The notes under the pieces are model-generated. The model searched no databases. It was not told the DNA's origin and worked only from the letters and a program-made list of their open reading frames with translations. A program made the translations under genes and the position numbers. A stretch of 53,258 nt of DNA from contig JAJOHG010000170.1 in assembly GCA_021029095.1 (NCBI GenBank), forward strand, positions 1 through 53,258, given 5' to 3'. This DNA is from Phellopilus nigrolimitatus (taxonomy: Eukaryota > Basidiomycota > Agaricomycetes > Hymenochaetales > Hymenochaetaceae). Shown in pieces: positions 32,509 to 43,684 of this stretch (its first letter is position 1; the number at the start of each line of letters is the position of its first letter).

Positions 32509-33927
32509 TCAATGGACTCGACGGGCGCCCTTTTCCGAGTCTACGGCCGGCAGCTTGTATTCCCCGCTGCCTTGGCTGACGCTGTCCGAGGAATGCATCG
32601 TTTCGCTAGCGGAGATTTGTGTGCTTCGACACGCCGCAGGGACATTAGCATAAGCAGGTTTTATGTTCGAGAGCTGAGAAACGCACCGGCAAATAACGGC
32701 GGATTCCATAGCCGCGTCTGCCGCACTTGCAGTCTTGAACTCCATCACCATCTGCGGCCCCGCGGCTCCGCCCTTCTCCCCCCGCACCAGCCCGCACAGG
32801 CGAAGAGCCCGCGCGTAGTCCGCGCGCGCGCCTCGCGCGACAGGCCGAAGAACACGAGCGCGCAGCACGGCGACACCCACGCGTTCCAGCGGAGCGTCGC
32901 CGCGGCCCAGGGCCGCCGCGCCACGCGGCCGCGGGGACCTGCGCGATGCGCGCGAAGCCGGCGTGCACGGCCACCCAGCCCGTCCAGGGCACGACGGGCC
33001 CGACCTGCGTCGCGTTGGCCCACACGAGGAAGGCGCTGCACGGCACGGTCAGGGCCGCGTCGACGCACCCGAGCGCGAGCACCCGGCAGAAGCGCCTGTA
33101 GGGCACGTCGGGGTCGCTCGCTATCATTTCGTTCAGGGCCTTGCGCCGCTCGAGGTACGAACGGACAATAAATCCTAAGGAAGCCCGAGTCGTTTAAGTT
33201 CAATCTAGAGTCAGAGGTTTGACGGTCTTACCGCAGTATACCATCGAAATCGAGCCGATAACCAGGGGCTATGCTAGTAAAAGGACATATGCCAGCGCTG
33301 TGTTTACGATCGCAGGCTGGCACCCGACTTCTTCAAAGACGTTGAAACGATGGCCTTGCACGATATAGGCTGCGCATTGACAGCGAGCATAAATTGTGCG
33401 ACTACAAGTATTGGATTTAAATGCTCACATAGAACAATGTTAAGCAAGGGAAGCCCGAGGACAATCGCCAGATCAAAAAGTGTCGCCCTTCGTTTCTGTG
33501 GCCAAACCTTCTAAGTAAGTAAGACATTAAGACAAAAATATTGTCTGGCCAACCTCATAATACGTAGATGCGACTGAACCTCGGAGATGGACGATGTGGA
33601 AGATGCGCCTCGTCATTGTCAGAGATGCGGCTGGCACAGCAATAGCCTCCCCGATAAATATTCTGACGCCTGAAAATACCGTCAGGATCTCGCTCTTCGT
33701 AAAAAAACGACAAGCTCACTGATATCGCACCAAACAGGCGCAACGACGTCGGCGTTATCTCTCCATACGATCGCATTGACAGCGTGGGCGAGACAGGACA
33801 GCGAGACCCAGACAGCGTACATCCATACCCCAGTGTTCCAGTGCGTAAACAGAGAACGAAGCGGGAGCAAAACGAGAAAAGCACACAGAAAGTTGACCAG
33901 CGGGAGGAGCGGGTAGGATGGGTCCAT
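32509..33927 (-). pseudogene. STE3: STE3-type pheromone receptor (GPCR) with premature stop and frameshifts
   Basis: Exons in transcription order: 33927-33720, 33669-33554, 33510-33429, 33369-33232 and 33174-32509, all GT-AG. The protein starts MDPSYPLLPLVNFLCAF. It shows STE3 family landmarks: WNTGVWMYAVWVSLSCLAH, ADVVAPVWCDIS, RIFIGEAIAVPAASLTMTRR, KRRATLFDLAIVLGLPLL, GCQPAIVNTALAYVLLL, then VPYRRFCRVLALGCVDA, PWTGWVAVHAGFARIAQVP and NAWVSPCCALVFFGL. About 400 residues match the usual length for a seven-helix receptor. In the fifth or sixth helix the codon expected to be Trp before PLVIG is TAG (33269-33271). Two later frame changes lie near 32915-32930 and in a CG run at 32819-32830. STE3 proteins bind prenylated peptide pheromones; in Agaricomycetes some are B mating-type receptors and others are not. 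No pheromone gene was found beside it. Confidence 0.85.
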
Positions 33928-35020
33928 CGCGTAGGAGGTGCGTGAAACCCGAATCCGTGCAGTTTCAGAGACGACGAACGACAGGAGGGATACAGCCAGC
34001 AGACACTGGATCAAGGGAGGCCCGAACAGCGTCCGGCTAGCACGAGATCGACAACCAGAAATACATGTGTAAAACAAACCTCTACAAACGCGACAGGCTT
34101 GTCAACGGTCTTAGAGTATCTTAAGCGCTGGTTGTATTCAGTCCGCGGAGTCTGTACAGCGCTAAGGCATTTCGCAAGCCCACGTCATTTCATCGAAGAT
34201 CCCATGATCAAAGACGGGATCAGAGGGGAGCAAGTAGAGCTTTCCGAGCGAGGGACAAGGCTGATAGCCTCAAGCTGTATGATAGCACAGCTTGGAAAAT
34301 TGAACGGATTGATGGCCCTTGCATACAAATGCGCCCAGTCTTAGTTGAGGCAGTAGACGAGGAGAGAACTTGAAGAAATGCAATGCGCCGCCACGAACAC
34401 GATGCGCTCCTAAGACGCGCCTGGCACACCTTGCGTGTCTTTTTCACGTTGCTATAGCACGTCCCAGCACCAACCTACCCTAGACTCTGTCGATTTCGCC
34501 GTCCTTACTGTACTTGTGCCGAATCCGCGACTACCCGAGTCTGAATTGAAAGTGTCCAAGGAAAAAGTTTTGTGCACAAATCTAGTGCTAACAGTTATTC
34601 GCCACCAACAGACAGAGCTGAGGAAGAAAGGGGAAAAGCACACATGGGTGTGTCTTTTTGATGAGATATGGACCAATGGTGCTTGATGTGGCGAGGTGTA
34701 TTTGGTCATGCTTGGCTAAGTCGGAGTTCGATCGAGTACGCGTGCTCGAGCGCGTTTACTGGGTTACTAAACGATCAGACTATGTAGTCAAGGCAAGGCA
34801 CCTTGACACTAAATTACTATATTTGGACGAGCCATCATTGATTCTCGTCCAAATCGAGTAATTTGGTGTCAAGGTACCTTGCCTTGCCTTCCGGCAGCAC
34901 TACCCCCATCCCTAATACATTGCCATGTGAGCGCGTTTTAGGAATACGAAATGCAAATAGATCGCATTGGCGCTTTTTTTGTCTTGGCTGGTCTAATCGT
35001 GCACAACGACGTCGACAACA
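33928..35020. other. Receptor-transporter divergent intergenic region
   Basis: No gene is recognised. The frame 34099-34344 ends in CAQS but has no pheromone-like features. A strong hairpin lies at 34790-34890 and is listed separately. The stretch must hold both promoters of the divergently transcribed neighbours. Confidence 0.5.
34790..34890. repeat. Near-perfect inverted repeat (hairpin), about 42-47-nt arms
   Basis: AAGGCAAGGCACCTTGACAC from 34790 is mirrored by the stretch ending at 34890, and the pairing continues through TTTGGACGAG/CTCGTCCAAA around a 12-nt loop (34832-34843). A few mismatches and small bulges are present. It could be a MITE remnant, a transcriptional barrier or a small-RNA hairpin; nothing distinguishes these. 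Confidence 0.85.
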
Positions 35021-37290
35021 ATGAACTCCGTCGTGAAAAGGACGCCGGACACCGAGCAGTTCAGTCCCGACGCTCCAGCGGACGACAACTTCAAAAAGGA
35101 TGACGAGCAGGCGGATGCTGTCTCAGAATCTATCTCAGACAGTGTCGGCGCGCAAAACTCAAAGGAGGAGCGCAAGCTGGTCAGGAAGCTCGACGGGCGC
35201 ATTCTTCCCATCGCCTGCTTGATGTATCTCTTTGCCTGTGAGCTGCTTTATTACAAGTCACCTCAAAGTCACCTTACGCGCTCGTAATTTTGTGCGTTAG
35301 TCCTCGATCGCTCGAATCTGGGAAATGCGCGTCTGCAAGGACTGCCCCAGGATGTGCTACACGGCGACCCCACTGGCATCTTGTTCGACTGGATCAACTC
35401 GGCGTTTTTCTTCTCTTATGTATGTCGACGGACCTCTAGTCGAGTCTTTGCTTTCCGCCTTGCGCCCTTCTTTCGACTTTCGGAATTTGATGTAATCGTT
35501 GGCCCGTGTTCAGATCCTCTGCCAAGTCCCCGCAACGGTCACCTCGAAACTCTTCTTCCCGCCGCGTCTCTGGCTTGGCACAGCGGCGATTGGGTGGGGG
35601 ATTTGTTCGACACTGATGGTCAGCAGAACTTTATTTGATTATTATTTATGCTCCTCGAAAACCGGCTGAATTGCGGAACAGTCGACTGGATTCAACTTCT
35701 CTGGCTTATTGGTCGCTCGCATCGGTCTGGGCGTTTTCGAGGCGGGCTTCGGCCCTGGTATTCCCGTCTACTTGTGTGCGTCGAAATTGAATGTCTTCAG
35801 GCAACTCGCGTTGACGTCACCTCTTCCCAATATACTCAGCCTATTTCTACACAAAACACGAAATGGGACTGCGCATGGCGTACTGGTTCGGATTCGCCGC
35901 CGTCGCGGGCGCATTTGGCGGGCTCATCGCGTTCGGCGTCCAACACGCCCACGCAGCCGTCGCGGACTGGCGCCTTTTGTTCATCATCGAGGTGATTTCT
36001 GTTCTATTTTACAAAATATTATGGACGAATGAAAGCTAACACCGGACTGCGCTTTGCACAGGGCATACCCGCCATCCTCATGGGCTTCATCGCGCTCGTC
36101 TTTCTTCCAGACCGGCCGGAGATGACGAGCTTCCTCACGGAGGGCGAGCGCAAGATCGCCGTTGCTCGTATGAACCGCGCGACCAGCGGCGATACCGGGC
36201 TTGTACTCAACAAGGGTAAGCAGCGTCTAGCTCGTAAAACCTCTCAAATTGAATTGCATCCTGCTAGCCCATGTCTGGGCTGCGCTCCGGGACTGGAGGG
36301 TACGTCTTTGTTTTGAATAGCTAGCTATGGTTCTTAGTATTTGTCCATTTGGTACAGGTTTATGTCGGAGGTGTGATTTATTTCGGCCTTAACTGTGCTC
36401 TCGCGTCTATCTCTGCCTTCCTGCCTACTATTATCCAGACATTTGGCTTCAGTGCGTCCCTTCCGCTGCCAGTTATTAAATGGACTCCTAATGTTTCGGC
36501 CGATGGTGATATAGCGACTGCGATCACACAGCTGCTCACCGTCCCGCCGTACGCGGTCGCTGCAGTCGTGATCACCATCACTTCGTATGCGTCCGACAGG
36601 ATGCAAAATCGGGGGCTATTCATGATCGGAGCGAATATGGTCGGAGGGTTTGGATATCTGTAAGTACGCATCACTGTTTAGAAGAGATTATGAAGAAGAG
36701 GGTTCTTCCGTCTTCCTTCTCTCATCTGGGAAGGCTCCTCCTGGTTGTTCCCACGAACGTGCACGCGCGCTATTTTGCCGTATTTTGCATCACGAGTGGG
36801 ACGTATACAACCATCGGGCTCATCATTGCATGGTGTGCGTATCTTCTTCCCACAGACAGACTTAACAGGACAGTCATTGACTGAGGGGTGTATTCTCCAG
36901 TTGCACATAACCTCGGCTCGGAGTCGAAGCGCGCGGCAGGCATTCCGATGTTCAACGCTATTGGACAGTGCGGGAGCATCCTCGGGTCGCATATATACCC
37001 CACGACGGACGGGCCGCGATACATGTGCGTCTTCCTTTGACTATAAGCTTTGCAAGATCGCTCTGATCGTTTGTGTTCCGCCTGGCTTCGAATGAATATT
37101 GCAGTATGGGGTTCGCTGGTATGTTCGATCTGTGACTGAGTGAGATTGGAGAACTGATGAGCTGTTTACAGTGACCTGCGCTCTCCAATTCCTCGGCGCG
37201 GTCTGTGCACTTCTCCTCTCGGTAAAACTTTTCTTCTTCGTTTCTTTTTGACGAGTTTGGCATTGAGTGCGTCCGAGAGTGCAGATGTGA
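35021..37290 (+). CDS. MFS transporter, anion:cation symporter (Dal5/Tna1-like) family; C-terminus cut short
   Basis: Fourteen exons: 35021-35237, 35301-35419, 35514-35618, 35682-35775, 35840-35991, 36062-36215, 36268-36299, 36358-36451, 36515-36659, 36734-36834, 36901-37024, 37105-37118, 37172-37221 and 37285 on. They encode an acidic cytosolic N-terminus, then family motifs: LDRSNLGNARLQG, ILCQVPATVTSKLF, GLLVARIGLGVFEAGFGPG, YWFGFAAVAGAFGGLIAFG, a loop with LTEGERKIAVARMNR, VPPYAVAAVVITITSYASDR, and a C-terminal SKRAAGIPMFNAIGQCGSILG. These fit the 12-helix allantoate/nicotinate permease-like group; the substrate cannot be read from sequence. Exon 14 reads ATG TGA at 37285-37290, directly before the conserved YHWDN..RRDRLY tail, and the frame changes again a few codons later, so about 40 C-terminal residues are lost. 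The membrane domain is otherwise intact. Confidence 0.8.
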
Positions 37291-37591
37291 TACCACTGGG
37301 ACAACCGCCGGCGCGACCGCCTGTACCGGACGTCCCGAGCCCGAGAGGCGAACGGTCGACACTGTCCGGCTAGCTGACAAGGGCGGCAGGTTCTTTTTCG
37401 TATTACGGGCAATTGTGCTGACGATTGACTTCTGTCGGAAAAAAGGCGCCCGATTCCGATATCTTCTCTGACGATGGTGGATCTGCCGGGACGTGAAATA
37501 TGTGTATGTTACGATTTTGCTGTACGTGTATTGGCCGCAATGAATGGGATTATGGTTCAAAGGTAAGGTATGTGTCAGGCTTTACCTGTTT
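37291..37591. other. Decayed 3-prime tail of the transporter gene
   Basis: After the stop at 37290 the sequence still encodes, in two frames, the expected cytosolic tail (NRRRDRLY, then RTVDTVRLADKGGRFF) to about 37400. Beyond that nothing is recognised up to the edge of block B. Confidence 0.55.
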
Positions 37592-39800
37592 CAATCAGGA
37601 GTGTCATGATTAAATCATCCAAGGACGGAGGACTCATTGCCAGCTTCGAAAGAGAGGAAGTCGACACTCCGTATTAGACAGCCGTTTGCGAGAGGATCAC
37701 ATCTGAATTTACGTCCTCTCTGCGTCTTGCTCTTTGAGTCTGGCACGGATGCAACTGCAGATCTGATTTCTATTTCCAAACATCCGGATTCAGGTATAAG
37801 GCGCACAGGGATGCTTTTTCTTTGAGATTTAGTGCACTTGCTGGTAGATAGTCAAAGCTCGAGACTATATCCTCCTATCTGCACTTAAGTTCCAGGCTGC
37901 TCGATGATCTGGCAAAGAAAATAAGCAAGCATATACGTGTACATCCGAATACAAATCCATAAGTGAAAACAAGATCAAAGACCCTCGATCCAGCTCGAGA
38001 TCGCCGCCAGTGCCTCTCCGCACTGCGGCTCGAACCACTCGAACCACAAGAAGTCGTGGCACGCATCCTTCGACACGAGTGTCTCCACGCGCTCCTCGCC
38101 GACGTCCGCCGACAGCGCGCGCGCGCAGCGTCTCGATCTGGTCGGCCAGTATCTCCGCGTCGCCGAGCGAGATGAATGTGCGCGGGAAGCCCTTGAAGCT
38201 GACGTGCTCTACGTCCTTGCTCGCGGGCGAGACGTACGCGTTCGCGAGGAGCGCACGCCCGTGCGGGCCGGCGTACACGCTCGCCGAGCTGTTGCTCCCC
38301 GGGGCGGAGATGAAGTCCGACGGGGCGTGCCGGAAGGCGGTCGAGCCCGGCGTGTCGTGCGACCCCGTCAGGTCGCCCCACGGCGAGAGGAGCACGAGCG
38401 CCCCGGGCGGCGCGGGCAGGAGGGGAAGTGCGCCAGCGTAGGAGACGAGGTAACGCGTGAGCGCGAGCCAGGTTGGCGCCTGCGGAGTCGCCGATAATGA
38501 TGATATTCTCGGGGCTGAACCCGACTGTATTCACAAGGTAGCTGTACCCGGCCAGCGCGTCGATGAGCTGCGCGGGAAACGGGTGTGCGCCGGGGCCCAC
38601 CAGCCGGTACTCAATCGCAAACGCGCGGCGGAGCGCGGGGGTGTGTGCGAGGAGCGCGCGCGGGACGGCCGCGTACGCCGTGGCCGGGTGTGCGGAGTGC
38701 GAGACGTATCCGCCGCCGTGCAGGCAGTACACGACCTTCTCGCCCACCCGGGGCTGCTCGCCCATGACGACGTGCGCGCCCGGTTTGTGGTACCAGTAGC
38801 CGGGGATCCGGGTGGCGCGACGCCCGCGAAGTCCGCCCATTTCTTCACGTCCCCTGCGACGAGCTCGGGCACGCCGTCGACGTACAGCCCGTCGACGCCC
38901 TTTCCGAGCTCCAGCGCTCTGTGATCAGGCATCCTTCCAACGCCGCCGACTCTGAGTTACATGCGAAAAGGCTATCAGACACGCCAGCGGAGACACAGCG
39001 CAGAAAACGCACTTTCCACCCAGCTGCACGAAATACCGCGCAAGACTGACTTGCAAGCAGCGCAAAATCGACCACGACCTCCTCGGGCGCCATGCCGGAA
39101 GCAGATTCCTACCGACCAGTATGGCACACGCACAAGCCAGAGTCCCAGCAAAGAATAGCCAATGTACAAGCCTTTGAAAGGCTGTCTGGCTACGTTGATG
39201 CCTAAGGCCATGGTGGCTTGCGAGAGAGAAGAAAGCCAACGGAGCGGCGTGGTTTTACCCTGCTGCTCATAGTCTCACCGACGACCATTCAATATTGCAG
39301 CCTAAATGATGCGCCGCGAATGATTACATTCCAAGCCAATAGGGAACCGGTAGCTACAAGGGCCACATGCTCAATTAGGCTTGTGAGAAAGTTAGCTTAC
39401 CAAAAGTACTGGTAACGGTCACAAATGACAAATGCATCGTGTTCCCATTCAGAGTTTTTCACGCCTTCCAACACATTTTCAGTGAGAAAACACTGTGGAT
39501 AGCAAGATGGTAATAACTGATCCCTATCAAAGAAATATTAATCTAGAAATTGGTATTTGTTATATACTTTCCATCCTTCGCTCTTGATTCGATCTGACCG
39601 TCACGGACACTTCTGGTACCGTCACGAGTTCACGACTTTACCGCTCATTGAAGTGAAACCACATGAACGAGCCATATCTTCAGGATAATTCATTCAGAGG
39701 AATAGGACTCGTGTCTCTTACGATCCTTGCCATTGCAATATCAGTGAGGCCATCTCAGAAGCGGTCGAACGCGCGCGCGCTATGCCAAACGCTGAGCAGG
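37592..39800 (-). repeat. Block B, copy 1 (alpha/beta-hydrolase gene with flanks)
   Basis: The reverse complement matches 49100-51300 (+), with scraps at 45062-45600. At its low-coordinate end it retains the first bases of block A (ATCATGACACTCCTGATTGAAA), showing that B and A were once adjacent here as they still are at 51.29 kb. Confidence 0.9.
37975..39211 (-). pseudogene. Alpha/beta-hydrolase (HSL-type carboxylesterase), copy 1, frameshifted
   Basis: The start MALGINVARQPFKGLYIGYS is shared with copy 3. Then follow a hydrophobic LLGLWLVRVPYW anchor segment, an intron near 39000-38945, IPGYWYHKPGAHVVMGE, the oxyanion-hole motif HGGG (YCLHGGGYVS), the nucleophile elbow GDSAG (IIIIGDSAGANLA), GALVLLSPWGDLT, TFISLGDAEIL with the likely catalytic Asp, and near the end a CHDFLWF segment with the likely catalytic His. 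Frame changes are visible after VRVPYW, before TRIPGYW, and just after GDSAGANLA. The product would have been a membrane-anchored serine esterase of the Abhydrolase_3 type; its substrate is unknown. Stop at 37975-37977. Confidence 0.75.
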
Positions 39801-39804
39801 CCTC
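39212..39804. other. Block B upstream flank, no gene
   Basis: This is the 5-prime flank of hydrolase copy 1, homologous to 49100-49700 inverted and partly to 45350-45600. It contains the conserved AGGATC..GCCATTGCAATATC stretch and ends at the junction with the IML2 fragment. Confidence 0.6.
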
Positions 39805-41021
39805 TCGCTCCGCGGTCGCCCGTTACCGCGCCGCGCTCGAGAACCAGAGTTAGTACCGCAACCTGCACCAGATCAGCTACTGGGAGATGGCCGTCGCGTA
39901 CTTCGCTCTGTGGGACGTCGCACAGGCGCTGCAGTGCTGGCGGCGCCTCGAGGCGGAGTCGACGTGGAGCAAGGCGTGTACGCGTACGGGATCGCGGCGT
40001 GTCTCATCGAGCTCGGGGGCGAGGAGCGGATCAAAGAGGCGTCCGCGTTCTTGGAGAAGCTGCGAGTCTTCTCCAGCGGGTCGCAGGCAAGTCGATCCCG
40101 ATGGAGGTGCAGGAGCCGGCCCGCAGAAGTTCCAATAAAAGGAAACCGGACGCCCGGCCCCGCAGAAATTCGTCGCGCGGGGCGCGCAAGTTCAAGAAGC
40201 AGAACGGGCGGCTCGCGCTCCCCGCGCGCGAGTACGGGTACGTCTTTCGCGATCTCGCGCGCGCCGCCCGCGGTCATCGCCGCGAAGATGTTGCCAGACA
40301 TCGCCGCGCTGCAAGCGAAGCTGGCGGCGCACGCGGGCGACCCCGCGGGGTACGAGGGCGGGCAGGGCTACTGGGACGACTTCTGCCTCGCGAGCTTCCT
40401 GGAGGGCGTGTGCTGCCGGTACATCGCGCATCCCGTGAGTCGGGGTCGCGTCTGTTTCGGTCGTCCTGACTGACTGAACTTCTTCCCTCGATGTAGGAGC
40501 CCCACGCGATCGTGGACCCGAGCGAAAAGCCAGAAATCACTCAAGAAGAGGCCGAGGGGCGCGCGATGGCCGCCCTGCAGCGCGTCCTAGACAACGGGCC
40601 GAAATCGAGCTGGACCACCAGATCGTCTACTATGCCCGTACGTGTTCCCCCGTTTCGAGTCCATCGACGCGCCCGCTCATCGGCCTTTCTTTTTTTCTGC
40701 TCGCACTTACAGACTTCGAGATGGGCCGGCTAAACGCGTGCATGGGGAGAAAGGACGAAGCACGCAAGCACTTCGACCTCGTGCTTTCTGGTGCGTTTTT
40801 TTTTGTAACGAGGCGAAACGTGGCGTGAGGCTCATATGGTTGACTCCTAGGTAAATCCCTAGAAGTGAATTCCTCGACGCGCAAGGGAAAATACAGCCTA
40901 GAGGTGTGTAGTATTCCTTTCTTTCTGTTCGCGGTGCTAGAGCTAACACGATGCCTCAGTCCGCGCTGATGATGCGCACGCAAGCAGCCGCAGAGGCGCT
41001 CGACCACGACCAGCCCGTCTA
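39805..41021 (+). pseudogene. 5-prime-truncated IML2 pseudogene
   Basis: It matches the second half of paralogue 2, from about VARYRAALE onward, in the same exon order, including the intron after SIPME. It has a nonsense change (CAG to TAG at about 39853, in NQS*YRNLHQ), a one-base loss in KACYAYG (near 39978), another near the AFLEKL segment, losses around the KFVARKARK exon and NGPNIELDH, and finally the correct SALMMRTQAAAEAL end and TAG near 41021. Four or more inactivating changes make it non-functional. It is part of the right arm of the inverted duplication. Confidence 0.85.
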
Positions 41022-41761
41022 GAGTCTAGACCGCACATCCACATATCCGCCTCTGTTTTGTTTTTTCACGCACGCTTGTTTATCCCATTCCCTGGTCCTT
41101 GCTCGCTGCTCTTGCTATACTCCCGTCTGTTGTCTCACCACCCGCTTACTTATCGGCTTTATGTATGTATCGCGCTGTGCGCCGTCGGCCCCGCATCTCG
41201 TTCCTCACCTCGCATCTCAACGGATCTACTTACCTGTCTTGTATACTACCTTTTGCGGAGAGTCTTTATAGAGGCTCTTTTTTGCGCCATTTGCCGTGCG
41301 GTGGCTGGATACGTCAGTCTCACGTTTCATGGGAAGGACACCGTCTTCACTTCGAGCGCGAGGCGGGTTAGGCGTCCTGTGGGCATCACGGTGGCCACGA
41401 GAATGCCATTGGCCGTCGGCGCATGCAGGCAGAAAGCAGAAATTGGCAATGCACCTGCCGAATTGACGAGAGCGCAAAGGACGTGCAAGCACCGGCTCTG
41501 TTCTGCGGTTAGGGCGATGCTGCTGTGCACGTTGAGGGTGCTCGTGTTAAGACGCTGTACAACTTATTTGCTTTCTTTTCTGGATAGACACACCCTACGG
41601 GCTTATGCACCAAGCCGCACATGCAATGGGGCCAATCACTCTGCCGCATAGTGGGTCACTGTATTCCTGTAAAGAAACTTATTACAGAGCATCTTTATAT
41701 ATTTGTCCTAAACTACTAATGATGTGCTTATTGAAAAGCAGATTGGGTCAAAAGGTGTGCT

Positions 41762-43634
41762 CTAGTCAAAATACTGAATGATAAGATTGGGAGTCCTCTG
41801 AATAGAAATAAAGAGCCCCACTGTAAAATTCTATAAATGCAACAGAACCTCTTTCTACTGTCAATTCATTGAATACCAGATCTTTCTCATCAGAGATAGT
41901 AGCAACTGGCCATCTGGTCTGGTAACTTTCAATCAATGTTGAGCCAATCTGTGACAGTGCTTCTGAAAAGCCATAAGGGCGATACTGTTGGTGTAGCTCC
42001 GACTGAAATTTCCTGAGGTGTGTGAGGTCTGGAAGGCCGTCATTTAAGAGTGGAGCCCGCAAAAGAAAAGAGTCCACCACAAAGAATCTTTGTCCGGTTC
42101 TTCTAACCTCTCCAGTTTGCGATACTGTGATAGTGATTCCTTTTGATTTTCTTTCAGCTTCAGACTTCCAGTGGAAGTTGCAAACAGATGTTTTTTCGTG
42201 TTTTCATCCCAGTCATGTTTAGATGGCACAAAGCATTTGGTATGCGGAACAGCATCAAGTGTCAGTGTCTTTGATGTCTTGGTGGCTCTAGGCAGAATGG
42301 CGTGCACTGATGAAAGCTGATGCCACAATTGAATTGCCTTCAGATTCTTCCTGCATCATGCAAATGAGATAGTTGTCTACCAATTCCACACATGTGAAAC
42401 GACTCTACACGGAAAAGCATCAGCCAATTTCCTCTTGCATCCTGTAATAAGATGTCAATACACACCTTGACAATTGCAACAGAGCGTTCTTCTCTCCAGA
42501 ACATTAGGAAAAGACAATTCCGCCTGTAGACTGCTAATACATCACCACATAACCTTGCAATAACAAATTGTCAGAAACTGTCAAAAGGGATTTCCCTTGA
42601 TCCGTTGTACAGTCGTCTAGGAGGCTTCATTTGGGGTGAAATCTGGAATACCTCAAGAGATGCGAAAGTTGTGGAACTGATAAAGTGTCAGCATGATACA
42701 GTAGTTTGCATGTTCTATAGATGTTGCATTTCTTACCTTGAGTTAGTTCTGCCAGGAGAGTCCCCACCGTGATCACACGCACGTCACCATTTTCCTGCAT
42801 GTCATAGCCAAAGCAATCCACTGAATATGCATATTCCTCAGGCTGCGTGCGATTGTCAGATTGCTTGATGATTTTTGGCTTGTGTGTATAAATACACTTG
42901 CCACCTGGCACACTGAAACATTGCAACTTTCGTTCAATCAGTGTAAGGGAAAGAAGGAGTGTGCCACCAGGGAGCAGTTTGCAGTTATATGATGAAAGCA
43001 TACTTGTAGCAAGAGGTACTGTGGTCTTTCGTGTGAGTTTGAATGGGGCTTTGCCGGTGTATTTGAGATGCCGCCGGTGAGCACGTACGACAAGTCTGCG
43101 TAGTTCAAGCACAGAGAGGGTGCTGATGCGAGTGTGGCGAGGTAGATCAGGTGCTTCATGTTGCTCCAGCGCATGAAGGCGATGTAGCCAGAAGACTCTG
43201 TCATAAAGGATGAAGCGGAAATACTTACATGTCTGAAACGAAGGTAAATCCTGTTGAGCCGGGTAAACATATTGGAAACACATACGCGTTCGAGATGCAG
43301 GACCTCCAGAAGACCACAAAACAGTGCAACCTCAGTCCAGATATATTCTGAGACCTTAGAAACATCATAAGACATTCCTGAATGTATCAATGGCTGATAT
43401 GGGAAGACTGCTGAATGAGTTAATGGATGATCTGGGACAATTGCTGAATGGCTTGATGAACGGTCTGTAACCTGAGAGTTGTTGGAAGGCTCTGAATTTC
43501 TGGACAGCCGATGGACGAGTCCAGAAGTGAGTCTGCGGAGCGATTTCCATGGCTGAAAGAAACAGACAATTAGATTGAGTTGTCATTCAGCTGGGTAAAC
43601 ATAGGGAGAAAACACAAACATTGAATGAGGGCAT
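41762..43634 (-). pseudogene. F-box domain protein, copy 2 (frameshifted)
   Basis: The same four-exon layout is visible: 43634-43620 (MPSFN), 43552-43286, 43232-42737 and 42676-41762. The F-box core reads VALFCGLLEVLHLER + TCKYFRFILYDRVFW. Just before the third intron the frame is lost (GTG GGG ACT against GTG GGC AAC in copy 1, plus a three-base loss). The extra base in the VESFH region near 42395 is shared with copy 1 as an insertion at the same site, though with a different base. The 3-prime end has further indels. It shares the decaying state of copy 1 rather than that of copy 3. Confidence 0.8.
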
Positions 43635-43678
43635 TGCTGAATGGTTGAATGGCCAGCTCCCACAGCAGGAGGCATGCT

Positions 43679-43684
43679 CTTATA
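43679..43684 (-). promoter_or_regulatory. TATA box of F-box copy 2
   Basis: TATAAG on the minus strand, 50 bp before the start codon at 43634, as in the other two copies. Confidence 0.55.

Noticed and set aside
34099..34344. Frame ending in CAQS near the STE3 gene, a possible CaaX pheromone precursor
   Set aside because: The two middle residues are not aliphatic, the frame has no maturation-like charged pair before a short C-terminal peptide, and a C at position -4 is expected often by chance.
41058..41651. 197-codon plus-strand frame
   Set aside because: The inverted copy at 26.1-26.7 kb carries indels that break this frame, and the stretch lies between two convergent genes, so it is probably untranslated.
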